From Gari tellinella (lineage: Eukaryota; Mollusca; Bivalvia; Cardiida; Psammobiidae): DNA of 64,000 bases. How positions within the stretch are numbered: the stretch's first letter is position 1; every line of letters starts with the position of its first letter. The stretch lies in NCBI GenBank assembly GCA_922989275.2, contig OV277870.1, forward strand, positions 41,846,356 through 41,910,355. The letters are read 5' to 3'. A program made the translations under genes and the position numbers. The notes beneath the pieces are model-generated. The model searched no databases. It had not been told where the DNA came from and worked only from the letters and a program-made list of their open reading frames with translations. This document shows, one piece after another, positions 62,911 through 64,000 of this stretch.

Positions 62911-63103
62911 CAGGGCTCGAGATAAGAGGGAGTAAACTGAACAATTCCTATGATTCTTCACTTATTACAGCACCAAATCCTATGGTGTTACTACTCATTA
63001 GAATCGTCTCTTCGAGACGATTCTAATAAGTAGTGACACCATAGGGTTTAAAGCAGAAATAAAGATTTTAATTTTTGAGATACTCCCCTTAGCTGGAGCT
63101 CTG
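62911..63103. mobile_element. Family G MITE, complete
   Basis: A 193-bp copy starting CAGGGCTCGAGATAAGAGGG and ending CTTAGCTGGAGCTCTG. ACAGTG stands on both sides and may be a 6-bp target duplication. The core GAATCGTCTCTTCGAGACGA is perfect. It lies 26 bp upstream of the PARP penultimate exon, next to its acceptor. Confidence 0.75.
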
Positions 63104-63202
63104 ACAGTGCTCTCTCTCTACAACAACACCCATCTGGAGACAATGATTGTGCGTGTTATTCAGAGGGAGTTGTTGTAGGGAGGGGAAAAATACAGTAAGA
63201 TA

Positions 63203-63353
63203 GGATCTGTCATGAGTCGATGTTCAAGACAAGCTGATCTCAAATGAGTCTAGAATTGAAATGTTATTAAGCAAGCCTTTGCGAGCTTAATAATTTTTCT
63301 ATTCTAGATGTGGTTAGATCAGCTTGTCTTTAATATCGACGAGTGACAGATTC
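63203..63353. repeat. Long palindrome, 151 bp
   Basis: ATCTGTCATGAGTCGATGTT and CAAGACAAGCTGATC pair with the complementary stretch at 63317-63352. The loop side has TTATTAAGC and GCTTAATAA. Confidence 0.7.
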
Positions 63354-63658
63354 TTATTCTCAAATAACCGATGATTTTAAGCTATTTTTAAAAAGCAATA
63401 GGTCTTTTTGGGATTCCAATGACATAATTACGTCTTTATAAATAGTGACGTCATCAAATTGATCTCACATGTGTTGGAGGCAAAAATATTTGTGATCGTT
63501 GTTCACTATTGAAAACAGGAGTAGTTATGTGAGACAAACCTCTCTATTAGGACCACTTCAATAAAGGATGAGGGAGAAAGTGATATACAGTGCTCTCTCT
63601 CTCCCTCTACAACAACACCCATTGGGAGATAATGAGTGTGTGTGTTGTTCAAAGGGAG

Positions 63659-63910
63659 TTAACCCATTACCTCATAAAAATGTATTTTTACGCCTCTAAT
63701 TTATTCCTCCATTGACGAAAATAGTTCCATTTTACACAGTCATGAATATGCATCATAAGAAAAAGTTTCTATATCCTAGTAGATGGTAGCTTAAAGCAGG
63801 CTGAAAGTAAAGCAGAATGCGCCTTAAGGCGCATTCTGCTTTACTTTCAACCTGCTTTAAGTGGTAACCTATCTTCAAAACAAGAAACAGGCTATGGGGT
63901 AATGGGTTAA
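63659..63910. mobile_element. Family B MITE (TTAA-flanked), best complete copy
   Basis: A 252-bp copy from TTAACCCATTACCTCATAAA to GCTATGGGGTAATGGGTTAA. The core at 63789-63861 is nearly perfect (GCTTAAAGCAGGCTGAAAGT, AGAATGCGCCTTAAGGCGCA). TTAA on both sides. It splits a GGGAGTTGTTGTAGG-type repeat also seen at 63108-63184. Confidence 0.8.
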
Positions 63911-64000
63911 TAAGGGTTATTGATTGCATGAAAGACAGATGACAGCTTGAAGCAAGATGAAAGTAAAACAGAAAGATGATTGCTTAATGCAGGATAACAC

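Overview
This is animal (eukaryotic) genomic DNA, most likely from a mollusc and probably a bivalve. The reasons are intron-containing metazoan genes with GT-AG splice sites, two APE-type LINEs, and a very dense load of short palindromic miniature transposons (MITEs) and long interspersed repeats with CTCACCTGAGC-type ends. The species call is an inference. Protein-coding exons fill only a few percent of the window.

Layout. 1-4.8 kb: MITEs, a five-hairpin array and small tandem repeats. 4.8-10.0 kb: a nearly intact LINE (ORF1 with a 2A-like NPGP motif, ORF2 with endonuclease and reverse transcriptase). 11.8-17.2 kb: a decayed, intron-containing BRE1 (RNF20/RNF40-type E3 ligase) pseudogene whose introns are full of MITEs. 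17.2-29.2 kb: intergenic repeats, including a tandem MITE array (24.3-25.0 kb) and an inverted second copy of the five-hairpin array (27.4-27.9 kb). 29.5-43.4 kb: a five-exon METTL27/WBSCR27-like methyltransferase gene on the + strand, which can be read end to end (225 aa). Its last intron carries a degenerate-to-homogeneous minisatellite that looks like amplified copies of its own final splice acceptor. 45.9-48.3 kb: a 5'-truncated, frameshifted second LINE on the - strand. 48.3-58.4 kb: interspersed repeats, then three different minisatellite arrays back to back. 58.6-62.9 kb: the last two exons (- strand) of a PARP-family mono-ADP-ribosyltransferase that continues beyond the right edge and ends in a predicted prenylation (CaaX) motif.

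Mobile DNA. I define families by their ends. A, B and C are flanked by TTAA (piggyBac-like). D and E are flanked by TA (Tc1/mariner-like and pogo-like). F and G have CAGGGG/CAGGGC ends. H is a long interspersed repeat. The most unusual pattern is that related central palindromes occur inside families with unrelated ends: families C and D share one core (A is a more distant relative), and B and E share another. This suggests modular elements in which ends and cores are exchanged. Many insertions are nested, which gives a relative chronology.

The genes do not form a pathway. METTL27-like methyltransferase, PARP and the BRE1 relic are simply neighbours in a transposon-rich region.
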